Shown: positions 5,764 to 13,771, counted from the first letter of the stretch. The stretch is DNA of 14,266 nt from UBA11524 sp964542315 (GCA_964542315.1 CAZIUA010000069.1:1-14266); one strand, 5' to 3'. Numbers and translations are program-made. Notes: generated by a model from the sequence alone, not told the origin.

Positions 5764-6789
5764 TCAGCGCAGGCCGTTGCGGCGGCTGTCGGTCAGCACA
5801 TTCTTGTAGGCATTCAGGTTGTCCAGCGCGCGTCCGCAGCCGAGCACGACGCTCGTTTGCGGATCATCCGCCACGCCGCAGGGGATGTGCAGCTCATTGT
5901 AGATGGCCTCGGGCAGTCCGGAGAGGGACGCCGCGCCGCCAGTGAGGACGATGCCGTCCTCGAAAATATCGCTGGCCAGCTGGGGCGGCGTGCGCTCGAT
6001 GACGCCCTGGATGGACTCGATCAGGTCGGCCACGGCGTCCTTGCAGGCCTCGTAGATCTCGGAGGACGCGATGGACATGGTCTTGGGCAGGCCGGAAAGC
6101 AGGTCGCGGCCGGTCACGTCCTCCGTCAGGGAGGAAATGGGCGGGACCGCGCTGCCCAGGGTGATCTTGACCTCTTCCGCCGTGCGTTCGCCGATGAGCA
6201 GGTTGTGCTTCTTGCGCAGGTAGCGGATGATAGCATCGTCGAAGTAGTCGCCGCCGTAGCAGACGCTCGCCGCCTCGATGACCTGACCGGAGGCCAGCAC
6301 GGCGATGTCCGTCACGCCCGCGCCCATATCGACCACCATGCAGCCATAGGGCTTCTGGAAGTCCATGCCAACGCCCATCGCGGCGGCAATGGGGCGGTCC
6401 AGCAGCTGGGTGCGCTTGGCACCAGCGTCGAACAGGATGCTGATCAGGCTGCTCTTCTCCGCCTCATTCACACCGGAAGGCGCGGAGAGCACCACGCGCG
6501 GGCGCCCGAAGATGCGCTTGCCGATGACCATGCTCATGAAATGCCGCAGCATGGTGTTGGTCAGCTCAAAGTCGGACACAACGCCCTGCCGCAGGGGACG
6601 CAGCGCCAGCACATTGCCCGGCGTGCGGCCGATCATGCGGTAGGCATCCGTGCCCACCGCCAGCACCTTCTTGCTTACGCGCTCGATGGCCACCACAGCA
6701 GGCTGCCGCAGCACGATGCCCTTGTTCTTCTGATAGATCAGCACATTGGATGTGCCCAGGTCAATACCCAAATCGCTTATCTGCGCCAT
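5764..6789 (-). CDS. mreB: MreB-family actin-like cell-shape protein
   Basis: MreB-type actins polymerise on the inner membrane face and guide lateral cell-wall synthesis. The 341 residues match the family length. The phosphate-1 loop is IDLGTSN (residues 9-15), the phosphate-2 region is VVDMGAGVTDIAVL, and GIVLTGGAASLSGLP is the adenosine-binding segment; RPLRQGVVSDFELT is typical of MreB, Mbl and MreBH. The ATG at 6789 was preferred over an in-frame TTG two codons upstream because AAAGAGG is 7 nt before it. mreC, mreD and rod genes are not adjacent, as is common for stand-alone Mbl/MreBH paralogues in Bacillota. The family is certain; which paralogue it is cannot be settled here. It has its own promoter and shares a terminator with mgtE. 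Confidence 0.95.
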   Translation of the reverse strand: MAQISDLGIDLGTSNVLIYQKNKGIVLRQPAVVAIERVSKKVLAVGTDAYRMIGRTPGNVLALRPLRQGVVSDFELTNTMLRHFMSMVIGKRIFGRPRVVLSAPSGVNEAEKSSLISILFDAGAKRTQLLDRPIAAAMGVGMDFQKPYGCMVVDMGAGVTDIAVLASGQVIEAASVCYGGDYFDDAIIRYLRKKHNLLIGERTAEEVKITLGSAVPPISSLTEDVTGRDLLSGLPKTMSIASSEIYEACKDAVADLIESIQGVIERTPPQLASDIFEDGIVLTGGAASLSGLPEAIYNELHIPCGVADDPQTSVVLGCGRALDNLNAYKNVLTDSRRNGLR

Positions 6790-6841
6790 TTTCAAACCTC
6801 TTTATGTCAAAATCAGGGATTTCATACTTCCTCAATTTGAT

Positions 6842-6870
6842 ATTATAGCACACAATGCGCAAAACGTAAA
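6842..6870 (-). promoter_or_regulatory. Sigma-A promoter of the mreB-like gene
   Basis: On the minus strand, TTTACG (6870-6865), a 17-nt spacer and a perfect TATAAT (6847-6842) preceded by TGC, an extended -10. Transcription should start near 6835, about 46 nt before the ATG. Confidence 0.75.
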
Positions 6871-6901
6871 GGGCGAAAGACGCACATCCGGCGGATGCGT
6901 G

Positions 6902-6931
6902 GTCAAAAATGCCGTTCCTGGCGCATAGAAT
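6902..6931 (+). promoter_or_regulatory. Candidate sigma-E-type sporulation promoter for yqfC-yqfD
   Basis: GTCAAAAAT (6902-6910) and CATAGAAT (6924-6931), 13 nt apart, resemble the mother-cell sigma-E elements (A/T-rich -35; -10 like CATACAAT). No sigma-A promoter is apparent before yqfC. In Bacillus, yqfC and yqfD belong to the sigma-E regulon, which makes the match plausible; the -35 is imperfect. The predicted start leaves a short UTR of about 16 nt. Confidence 0.45.
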
Positions 6932-6953
6932 GCCCTGAAAGGGGTGGTGGAAC

Positions 6954-7211
6954 ATGACGTGGGCAGGATTCCCGCGGGAGGTGATCTTGGATGTGCCGCG
7001 CATGACGCTGACCGGGCATGAGCAGCTTCTGATCGAGCAGCACAAGGGACTGATCGACTACGCGCCGGAGCATATCGTTCTGCGGACAAGGTGCGGCCTG
7101 CTGGACATCGCAGGCGCAGGTCTGCGTTTCGCCCGTTATAGTGCGGCGGAAGCCCTCATTACGGGGCGGATCGACAGCGTGTCCTTCCGGCAGAAGGAGG
7201 CACGCACATGA
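6954..7211 (+). CDS. yqfC: Sporulation protein YqfC (YabP/YqfC family)
   Basis: A small 85-residue protein of the YabP/YqfC family, made in the mother cell during endospore formation; its biochemical role is unknown. The sequence is a compact beta-rich domain with the family pattern EVILDVPRMTLTGHEQLLIEQHKGLIDYAPEHI written across residues 9-41 and ending in a short basic tail. The length equals the family norm. The ATG at 6954 follows AAAGGGGTGG at a usable distance. Its stop overlaps the yqfD start by four bases (ATGA, 7208-7211), indicating translational coupling. The position at the head of the yqfC-to-era cluster is the same as in Bacillus. Confidence 0.9.
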   Translation: MTWAGFPREVILDVPRMTLTGHEQLLIEQHKGLIDYAPEHIVLRTRCGLLDIAGAGLRFARYSAAEALITGRIDSVSFRQKEART

Positions 7212-8395
7212 GGCGCTGCATCAGATCATGGGCGGTCTGCATCACGGCGGAAGGGCTGAACACGGCGCGGTTCGTCCGCCAGGCAGGGGAGAAGGGGATC
7301 GCCCTGTCCCGGATGCGCCGCATTTCGCCGAAAATGATCCGTGCGCTGGTGCGTGAGGATCAGCTGCCGATGCTGCGTGAGCTTGCGCTGCAGGGCGGCT
7401 GGACGTTGAAGAGGGGACAGCGGTATGGCCTGGGACGCATGCTGGAACGCATCCGTGCGCGGTGGCTACTTTGCTTCGCGCTCCTGGCGGCGCTGCTTGC
7501 GTTGCGGATGGTCTCTGCCATGGTGTGGCGGATCAACATCCTCAATGCCGGTGCGTATGAGGCGGACATCCGTCAGGCGCTGACCGAAATGGGCATCGAA
7601 ACGCCCTTGCTGCGCCGCGCGGTGGATCTGGGCGCATTGCGGGATGCGCTGGAGTGGCGGTATCCGCGCATCGCATGGTTTGAGTGTGGCTGGCGCGGTG
7701 CGGTGCTGGAAATCCGTCCGGCGGAAGGCGTCCTGCCACGCCGTGATGCAGAGGCGTCCGGCCCCTGTGATGTGGTCGCCGCGCGGGATGGCGTTGTGCA
7801 TACCGTGGTGGCTGCAGCCGGTACGCCGGTCGTGGCGCCGGGGGACATCGTCCGCAAGGGCGATGTGCTCATCCGCGGCGAGGAGCGTACTGCCAATGGG
7901 GAAGTCCGCCCCGTGGCCGCCCGCGGGAGCGTCATCGCGCGCGTGTGGGTCGGCGCATCTGTGCGCATGTCCGCTTGGGAGACGGCCACCCACTATACCG
8001 GTCAGGAGCAGACCGTCTGGACGCTTGCGACGCCCTGGTTCGACCTGTGGCGCACGGCGGAACCCATGTTCGAACATTATGATACGCACATCGTGCAGAC
8101 GTCGGCCTGCAGCGCATTCGTGCCGCTCGTTTTTCGCCAGGAGACCTATCTGGCGGCGGAATCCGCCCCCCAACGCCGTGATCAGGCGGACTTGGAGCGC
8201 GATGCAAGCGCCGCAGCAGTGCGCAAACTGCACGAAAAAGTCGGCGCGGAGGAATCTTTGATTGACATTTGGGGAAATTGTAGTATGATAGACGATGAGA
8301 ATGTGTTGTCTGTCGCCATTGGCGAAATGCATGTGGAGATCGGCACACGCAAGCCCGTATCCGGCATGGCGGCCTCCGGGGACGGTGCGGAGTGA
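7208..8395 (+). CDS. yqfD: Sporulation protein YqfD (SpoIV-like stage IV protein)
   Basis: A 395-residue membrane-anchored sporulation protein. The cytosolic N-terminus (about 1-87) holds the family motif RMRRISPKMIRALVREDQ. One transmembrane helix follows at about 88-107 (LLCFALLAALLALRMVSAMVW), then a large domain beyond the membrane. That domain includes IRPAEGVLPRRDAE, DVVAARDGVVHTVVAAAGTPVV and VRKGDVLIRGE, a biotinyl-lipoyl-like beta pattern typical of YqfD. The start has a strong GAAGGAGG 7 nt upstream and is coupled to yqfC by an ATGA overlap. The last 150 bases also contain a likely sigma-A promoter for the genes downstream, seen as an unusually AT-rich patch in an otherwise GC-rich gene. 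Confidence 0.92.
   Translation: MRRCIRSWAVCITAEGLNTARFVRQAGEKGIALSRMRRISPKMIRALVREDQLPMLRELALQGGWTLKRGQRYGLGRMLERIRARWLLCFALLAALLALRMVSAMVWRINILNAGAYEADIRQALTEMGIETPLLRRAVDLGALRDALEWRYPRIAWFECGWRGAVLEIRPAEGVLPRRDAEASGPCDVVAARDGVVHTVVAAAGTPVVAPGDIVRKGDVLIRGEERTANGEVRPVAARGSVIARVWVGASVRMSAWETATHYTGQEQTVWTLATPWFDLWRTAEPMFEHYDTHIVQTSACSAFVPLVFRQETYLAAESAPQRRDQADLERDASAAAVRKLHEKVGAEESLIDIWGNCSMIDDENVLSVAIGEMHVEIGTRKPVSGMAASGDGAE
8262..8289 (+). promoter_or_regulatory. Internal sigma-A promoter within yqfD, driving phoH to era
   Basis: A perfect TTGACA (8262-8267), a 16-nt spacer and TATGAT (8284-8289) lie inside the yqfD coding sequence. Start near 8296, about 150 nt before phoH. The patch is much more AT-rich than the surrounding gene. 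It would let the housekeeping genes phoH, pgpH, ybeY-cdd and era be expressed in vegetative cells although yqfCD is sporulation-specific. Confidence 0.65.
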
Positions 8396-8410
8396 TCAGG
8401 CCGCGATAGC

Positions 8411-8426
8411 GCCGAAGGCATTCGGC
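8411..8426 (+). repeat. Intercistronic hairpin between yqfD and phoH
   Basis: GCCGAA (8411-8416), loop GGCA, TTCGGC (8421-8426): a perfect 6-bp stem without a T tract. It is not a terminator; it could be an mRNA processing or stabilising hairpin just ahead of the phoH ribosome site. Confidence 0.3.
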
Positions 8427-8446
8427 ATGAAAGGAAGGATTGTCCT

Positions 8447-9430
8447 TTGGCGATCAGCCGCAAATTGCTTTTGTCTGTGGACTCCATGGACGCATATATG
8501 ACGCTCTTTGGCTTCAACGACCAGAATGTGGCGCTCATCGAGCAGGAATGCTCGGTGACCATCGCCCTTCGCGGCGCTGAATTGCACATTTCCGGCGAGG
8601 AGGCGGATGTCATCCTGGCGGAGAGCGTGATCTCCAAGCTGATGGATATGATCCGCCGGGGGGATCTGGTGGATCGCAGCCGCATCCGCTACGCCATCGC
8701 GCTGGCACGGGAAGGCAAGGTCGATATGATCGACGAGATCCTGCGCTCCGTGGTGGCGATGACCCATCGTGGCAAACAGATCCGCTGCAAGACGCTGGGT
8801 CAGCAGGAGTATGTGCAGGCCATCCGCGATCATGACCTGACCTTCGCCGTCGGCCCGGCTGGTACGGGCAAGACCTACCTGGCGATGGCGCTGGCGGTGG
8901 TCGCGCTGAAGAACAAGGAGATCGAGCGCATCGTGCTGACCCGTCCTGCGGTGGAGGCCGGCGAAAAGCTGGGCTTCCTCCCGGGTGACATGACGCAGAA
9001 GGTCGATCCCTACCTGCGCCCGCTCTACGACGCGCTGTACGACTTCATGGGCGTGGACAGCTATCAGAAACTGGTGGAGCGCGGCGTGGTCGAGGTGGCG
9101 CCGCTGGCGTACATGCGCGGACGCACTCTGTCGGACTCCTTCATCATCCTGGATGAGGCACAGAACACCACCTCCGAGCAGATGAAGATGTTCCTGACGC
9201 GCATCGGCTTCCGGTCGAAGGTCGTCGTCACTGGTGACGTGACGCAGACCGACCTGCCCATCGGCAAGCGCAGCGGCCTGGCGGAGGCGCTGGAGATTCT
9301 CAAGGATGTGCCGGAGATCGGCATCGTCCGCCTGACGAGCAAGGACGTCGTGCGCCACGAGCTCGTGTCACGCATCGTCGATGCGTATGACGCCTACTTC
9401 GCCGCGAAAAAACAGGCGCCCCAGACTTGA
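8447..9430 (+). CDS. phoH: PhoH-family ATPase
   Basis: A 327-residue cytosolic P-loop NTPase of the PhoH family, often linked with YbeY and RNA metabolism; its exact substrate is not established. Residues 1-100 are the N-terminal domain. The Walker A motif GPAGTGKT is at 136-143, LTRPAVEAGEKLGFLPGD at 164-181, Walker B FIILDEAQN at 232-240, and the sensor-like VVVTGDVTQTDLP follows. Translation appears to start at TTG (8447), because AGGAAGGA ends 7 nt before it and the next in-frame ATG (codon 14) has no ribosome site. It is the first gene of the housekeeping half of the cluster and lies 51 bp after yqfD. The gene order phoH-pgpH-ybeY is conserved widely in Bacillota. Confidence 0.95.
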   Translation: MAISRKLLLSVDSMDAYMTLFGFNDQNVALIEQECSVTIALRGAELHISGEEADVILAESVISKLMDMIRRGDLVDRSRIRYAIALAREGKVDMIDEILRSVVAMTHRGKQIRCKTLGQQEYVQAIRDHDLTFAVGPAGTGKTYLAMALAVVALKNKEIERIVLTRPAVEAGEKLGFLPGDMTQKVDPYLRPLYDALYDFMGVDSYQKLVERGVVEVAPLAYMRGRTLSDSFIILDEAQNTTSEQMKMFLTRIGFRSKVVVTGDVTQTDLPIGKRSGLAEALEILKDVPEIGIVRLTSKDVVRHELVSRIVDAYDAYFAAKKQAPQT

Positions 9431-9464
9431 ACCATCCGGATAGAACGGTATATATAGGAGATGA

Positions 9465-11924
9465 ATGTACATGAAGGAGAAAGCAGGGAAGGGCAGGCGC
9501 AATTTGTCCGTGCGGCGGATGCTGGCCTGGCTCCATGGTGCGGAGGCAAAATGCACCGCGGTGATCCTCTGCGGCGCTGCGGTGATCTTCCTGCTGTTTT
9601 CGCTGACCTGCATGTCCGACCGCTATAGCCTTCAGGTGGGGGAGATCGCCCATCAGACCATCACGGCCACCAAGGATGTGGAGGACACCGTCACCACTGA
9701 GCAGAACCGCAAGATGGCGGCCGCGGCGGTGGAGGCGTCCTACCACCTGCAGGAGGGCGCAACGGAAGAGGTGCTCATGGATCTGGATGAGATCCTGGCA
9801 CAGTTGGCCGTTGTGCAGCAGTACGGGCAGAAGCTGCGCGACGCGGCGGAGAATCCGCTGATGTATAATATGCGCAATTTCAGCACGGAGGAGATCACCT
9901 ACGCCCGGTCGCTGGTGACGGGAATCAACCTGACCCAGCATCAGACGGTCGTGCTGCTCAGTACGCAGACTGAAGCTTTCAACACCATGGTGGCAGAGCT
10001 GCGCAGCGCGGTGGAGAACGCGCTGAACACCACCATCCGCGAGGGGCAGGTCAAAACCTCCATCAACAGCATCGTGTCCATCTGCCAATACCGCGTGGAC
10101 AGCGATCTGACCAGCTCCATCGTGCCGGGCGTGCTCAATGCCGTCGTCAAGCCGAACATGGTCATCGATGAGGAAGCGACGGAGGCAGCCCGTCAGGCCG
10201 CGCGCGACAGCGTGGAGCCCGTGGTCTACAAGCAGGGGCAGAACATCGTCCGCGAGGGGGAACGTGTCAATGCGTATCAGATCGCGATGCTGTCCTCCCT
10301 GGGCCTGCTGGATAATACGAGCATCGACCTGAACATCTACGGCGGTGCGGCGCTGGTCGTGCTGACGTCCATCCTCATGCTGGTGATGATGCTTTGCATG
10401 CTCAATCCCGCTGTCCTGCGGGATGTCCGCCAGGTGTTGGTGATCATGCTGGTCATGGTGATCAGCGTGGCGCTGGGCGTGATCTGCGTCAAGCTCCTCA
10501 ATGTCTACCTGACGCCCGTGACCCTTGGTGCCATGCTGCTGACGGGTCTGCTGGGCGCGCGTGTCGGCCTGACTGCAGGTGTGTCCCTGTCGATGCTCCT
10601 GGCTGGCCTGACCGCCGCGAGCAACAACGCCTATTCGGTGGAGATGGTCCACATTCTCCTCATGGGCGTGGTGGGCAGCGTGACGGCTGTCCGCTTCCTG
10701 GCCGGGAAGCCGCAGCGTGTGCGCACGGTGGTCTGCGGCGCCCTGGTGGCGGCGATCAATCTGATCATCCTGCTCTCCATGGGCCTGATGACCGCCTCCG
10801 ACCTGCACAGCACCTTCTCCATGGCCATCTGGGCGATGGCGGGCGGCCTGCTCAGCGGTCTGATCGCGGTGGGCTTCCAGCCGGTGTTCGAGGCCGTGTT
10901 CAACCTGGCCACGCCGTCAAAGCTCCTGGAGCTGGCCAACCCGAATCAGCCCCTGCTGCGCCGGCTGCTGATCGAAGCGCCCGGCACCTACCACCATTCC
11001 ATCATCGTGGCGAATCTGGCGGAAGCCGCGGCGGAACGCATCGGCGCCAATCCGCTGCTGGCCCGCACGGGCGCGTATTTCCATGACATCGGCAAGCTCA
11101 AGCGCCCCATCTACTTCAAGGAGAATCAGCGCGGCGAAAATCCCCATGACCATACCGATGCGTATGTGTCCGCGTCCATCCTGACGGCGCATACCACCGA
11201 TGGCCTCGCGCTGGCGCAGAAATACCACCTGCCGCCGGAGATCCAGCAGATCATCGTGGAGCACCATGGCGACACGCCGGTGATGTACTTCTATCACAAG
11301 GCGCTCCAGCAGGCGGACGGCAAGCCCGTGGACATCAAGGATTTCCGGTATAGCGGCAACTGCCCCACCACGAAGGAGAGCGCCATCGTCATGCTGGCGG
11401 ACACCATCGAGGCGGCCGTACGCTCCATGTCTGATCCCACGCCCCAGGCCATCCAGCGCTTTATCGAGCGCCTCGTCCGCGGTAAGATCGAGGATGGCCA
11501 GCTGAGTCATTCGCCCCTGTCCCTGCTGGATATCGATGGCATCTGCGAGGCGTTCTCGACCGTGCTCAGCGGCGTCTTCCATGAGCGGATCGAGTATCCG
11601 ACCGTGCAGCTGGGCGCCAATGCACCGGCAACCAAGCCCGTCCCGCAGACGACCGGCGCAGTGCCCGCGGCCAAGCCCGTCCCGCAGACCAGCGGCGCGG
11701 TACCCGTGGTGAAGCCCGTTCCGCAGACGACCGGCGCAGTGCCTGTGGTGAAACCTGTTCCGCAGACGACCGGCGCGGTGCCGGTGGTGAAGCCTTCCGC
11801 CCAGCCTGCGGAGCCGCTGACGGTCCAGCCTTCCGATGAGGCAGCGGACGCCATCCCCGAACCCTACGCGGCGCCCATGCCCGATGACGATTCGCTTGTA
11901 CAGAAGGAGGACACGAAAGCATGA
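9465..11924 (+). CDS. pgpH: Membrane HD-domain c-di-AMP phosphodiesterase PgpH (YqfF) with repeat tail
   Basis: PgpH-type proteins hydrolyse the second messenger c-di-AMP. The 819 residues comprise a first transmembrane helix (about 30-49), an extracytoplasmic 7TMR-HDED sensor domain (about 50-285), a seven-helix membrane block (about 294-480) and a cytosolic HD domain (about 500-712). Metal ligands are visible: H510/H511 region, H540-D541 in FHDIGK, H576, H600-H601 in EHHGD and D646 in MLADTIE. After ERIEYP an extra tail of about 105 residues carries four 13-residue repeats and an acidic end, which Bacillus PgpH (about 711 residues) lacks. ATG 9465 is 4 nt after AGGAG; ATG 9471, two codons in, is 10 nt after it and equally plausible. 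The stop overlaps the next start by four bases (ATGA). Confidence 0.93.
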   Translation: MYMKEKAGKGRRNLSVRRMLAWLHGAEAKCTAVILCGAAVIFLLFSLTCMSDRYSLQVGEIAHQTITATKDVEDTVTTEQNRKMAAAAVEASYHLQEGATEEVLMDLDEILAQLAVVQQYGQKLRDAAENPLMYNMRNFSTEEITYARSLVTGINLTQHQTVVLLSTQTEAFNTMVAELRSAVENALNTTIREGQVKTSINSIVSICQYRVDSDLTSSIVPGVLNAVVKPNMVIDEEATEAARQAARDSVEPVVYKQGQNIVREGERVNAYQIAMLSSLGLLDNTSIDLNIYGGAALVVLTSILMLVMMLCMLNPAVLRDVRQVLVIMLVMVISVALGVICVKLLNVYLTPVTLGAMLLTGLLGARVGLTAGVSLSMLLAGLTAASNNAYSVEMVHILLMGVVGSVTAVRFLAGKPQRVRTVVCGALVAAINLIILLSMGLMTASDLHSTFSMAIWAMAGGLLSGLIAVGFQPVFEAVFNLATPSKLLELANPNQPLLRRLLIEAPGTYHHSIIVANLAEAAAERIGANPLLARTGAYFHDIGKLKRPIYFKENQRGENPHDHTDAYVSASILTAHTTDGLALAQKYHLPPEIQQIIVEHHGDTPVMYFYHKALQQADGKPVDIKDFRYSGNCPTTKESAIVMLADTIEAAVRSMSDPTPQAIQRFIERLVRGKIEDGQLSHSPLSLLDIDGICEAFSTVLSGVFHERIEYPTVQLGANAPATKPVPQTTGAVPAAKPVPQTSGAVPVVKPVPQTTGAVPVVKPVPQTTGAVPVVKPSAQPAEPLTVQPSDEAADAIPEPYAAPMPDDDSLVQKEDTKA
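11634..11789 (+). repeat. Four tandem 39-bp repeats in the pgpH 3' end
   Basis: Units at 11634-11672, 11673-11711, 11712-11750 and 11751-11789, then a partial fifth. Each encodes a variant of KPVPQTTGAVPVV. The copies differ mostly at third codon positions plus a few amino-acid changes (AA for VV in unit 1, TS for TT in unit 2). Synonymous divergence suggests the repeat protein sequence is retained by selection or gene conversion rather than being freshly duplicated. Confidence 0.92.
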
Positions 11925-12811
11925 AGCTGCTCTGGCAGATCGATACGACGGTGGATCCCTCCTGGCTGAGCCTGATGCAGACCGCGGCGGATTGCGCCCT
12001 GCTGACCGAGGGCGTGACGCGTCCGTGCGCGGTGAGCATCCGCCTGTGTGATGATGATGCCATCCATGAGGTGAACCGCGAATACCGTGGCGTGGATCGC
12101 GCGACGGACGTGCTGTCCTTCCCGACGGTGAATTACCCTGCCGGTGTGACGGCCGGTCATGCGGATGCGTGCCTGCGGCGCGAGCTTGATGACGAGCTGA
12201 ACGCCTGCATGCTCGGCGACCTGATCCTCTCCGTGCCGCATGTGCTCGCCCAGGCGGCGGAATACGGGCATTCCCCCGAACGGGAATGCGCCTATCTGCT
12301 GGTGCATGGCCTGTGCCACCTGATGGGCTATGACCACATCGAAGAGGAGGACAAAAAGCAGATGCGCGCGATGGAGGAGAAGATCCTCTCCGCCATCGGC
12401 CAGACGCGTGAAGGCTCCGGCGGCGTGTCTGATGAGACCCTGCTCGACCTGGCCCGTCAGGCCATGACGCGCTCCTATTCCCCCTATTCGAATTACCCCG
12501 TCGGCGCGGCGCTGCTCTGCGCGGATGGACGCATCTTCCAGGGCTGCAACGTGGAGAATGCGTCCTTCGGCCTGACCAACTGCGCCGAGCGTACGGCGGT
12601 GTTCAAAGCGGTCAGCGAGGGTGCGGCGGAATTCACCGCCATTGCCATCGCCGCACGAAACAGCGCCCCCTGGCCCTGCGGCGCCTGTCGGCAGGTGCTC
12701 AATGAGTTTGCACCCGGCATCCGCGTGCTGATCACCTGGGATGGCGGCCAGGGCGAGGCAAACCTGTCCGAGCTGCTGCCCCATGGCTTCGGCCCGAAGG
12801 AGCTAGGATAA
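11921..12811 (+). CDS. ybeY-cdd: Fusion of endoribonuclease YbeY with cytidine deaminase
   Basis: A single 296-residue frame joins two complete enzymes. Residues 1 to about 158 are YbeY, a zinc RNase used in 16S rRNA 3'-end maturation and ribosome quality control, with NREYRGVDRATDVLSFP and the metal motif HGLCHLMGYDH (H129, H133, H139). After a short linker (about 159-169), residues about 170-296 are cytidine deaminase, which turns cytidine or deoxycytidine into uridine. It shows SPYSNYPVGAAL, NCAERTA (zinc Cys221, catalytic Glu223) and PCGACRQ (zinc Cys253, Cys256). Both parts have normal length and all key residues. The ATG at 11921 follows GAAGGAGG and overlaps the pgpH stop. No ribosome site precedes the deaminase part, so separate translation is unlikely. 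In Bacillus dgkA separates the two genes; here it is missing. Confidence 0.93.
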   Translation: MKLLWQIDTTVDPSWLSLMQTAADCALLTEGVTRPCAVSIRLCDDDAIHEVNREYRGVDRATDVLSFPTVNYPAGVTAGHADACLRRELDDELNACMLGDLILSVPHVLAQAAEYGHSPERECAYLLVHGLCHLMGYDHIEEEDKKQMRAMEEKILSAIGQTREGSGGVSDETLLDLARQAMTRSYSPYSNYPVGAALLCADGRIFQGCNVENASFGLTNCAERTAVFKAVSEGAAEFTAIAIAARNSAPWPCGACRQVLNEFAPGIRVLITWDGGQGEANLSELLPHGFGPKELG

Positions 12812-12874
12812 GCACGACACTGTTACACTGTTTCCTCACAATGTCCTTACGAGAAAAGGAGATCAACTGATACC

Positions 12875-13771
12875 ATGACTGAGATGAAGAAGTTCCGTTC
12901 CGGCTTTGTGACCATCGTTGGCCGTCCCAATGTGGGCAAGTCCACGCTGATGAATGCCCTCGTGGGCGAGAAGGTCGCCATCGTGTCCAACCGTCCCCAG
13001 ACCACCCGCAACCGCATCATGGGCGTCATGACCCGTGATGACTGGCAGATGGTGTTCCTGGATACCCCCGGTATCCATACCCCGCGCACGAAGCTGGGCA
13101 ACTACATGATGCAGTCCGTCCGCGAAGCGATGGACGGCATGGACGGCATGTTCGTGCTGGTGGATGCCACCCAGGTGGGCGAGCATGACCGCGCCATCGT
13201 GCAGGAAATGTCCGGCAAGAAGGTGCCGAAGGTGCTCCTGCTGAACAAGATCGACCTGCTCCAGCCTGAAAAGCTGCTGGCGCTCATCGCGTCCTTTGCC
13301 GACAGCGGCTACGACGCCATCATCCCCATCAGCGCCCGTACCGGCGATGGTCTGGAGGAGCTGATCCGCGTCATGTCCGGCATGCTGCCCTTCGGCCCCA
13401 AGTATTTCCCTGATGATATGATGACCGATCAGCCCGAACGCCAGATCGTGGCGGAAATGATCCGCGAGAAGGCGCTGCTCCACCTGCGCGACGAGGTGCC
13501 CCACGGCATCGGTGTGGAAATCATGGGCATGAACAAGGAATCCGACGACTTCATGGAGATCCACGCCACCATCTACTGCGAGCGTGATGCGCACAAGGGC
13601 ATCATCATCGGCAAGCGTGGCGCGATGCTCCAGCAGATCGGCACGGAGGCCCGTCAGGACATCGAGAAGCTCCTGGGTCTGCATGTCAACCTCAAGCTGT
13701 GGGTGAAGGTGCGTCCGGATTGGCGCAACCGCATGGACGACCTTCGCACGCTGGGCTACGAAAGCAAATAA
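12875..13771 (+). CDS. era: Ribosome-assembly GTPase Era
   Basis: Era binds the 3' end of 16S rRNA and assists 30S maturation, the same step in which YbeY acts. The 298 residues are full length. GTPase motifs are G1 GRPNVGKS (16-23), switch region PQTTRNRI (41-48), G3 DTPG (63-66), G4 NKID (124-127) and G5 SAR (153-155). The C-terminal KH RNA-binding domain has the loop IIIGKRGAML (243-252) and the usual ending LKLWVKVRPDWR...LGY. The ATG at 12875 lies 13 nt after AAGGAG, a longer gap than usual; no better in-frame start is present and the MxxMKKFRSGFV opening fits the family. It is 63 bp after the ybeY-cdd fusion, with no terminator between, and ends the cluster. Confidence 0.97.
   Translation: MTEMKKFRSGFVTIVGRPNVGKSTLMNALVGEKVAIVSNRPQTTRNRIMGVMTRDDWQMVFLDTPGIHTPRTKLGNYMMQSVREAMDGMDGMFVLVDATQVGEHDRAIVQEMSGKKVPKVLLLNKIDLLQPEKLLALIASFADSGYDAIIPISARTGDGLEELIRVMSGMLPFGPKYFPDDMMTDQPERQIVAEMIREKALLHLRDEVPHGIGVEIMGMNKESDDFMEIHATIYCERDAHKGIIIGKRGAMLQQIGTEARQDIEKLLGLHVNLKLWVKVRPDWRNRMDDLRTLGYESK

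Noticed and set aside
9427..9454. TTGAAC-16-TATATA promoter for pgpH
   Set aside because: Predicted start near 9461 would fall after the AGGAG ribosome site (9456-9460), leaving the message without it; the -35 is also weak.
9300..10808. 502-codon minus-strand open frame across phoH and pgpH
   Set aside because: His/Gln/Asp-rich, low-complexity translation typical of an antisense shadow in high-GC DNA; it spans the junction of two well-supported genes.
11634..11789. CRISPR-like array or mobile repeat
   Set aside because: The repeats are contiguous, in frame, without spacers, and encode a Pro-rich tail of PgpH.
12380..12430. Frameshift or separate cdd start within the ybeY-cdd frame
   Set aside because: The frame is continuous through a plausible linker and the in-frame GTG (codon 169) has no Shine-Dalgarno site, so a true fusion is the simpler reading.
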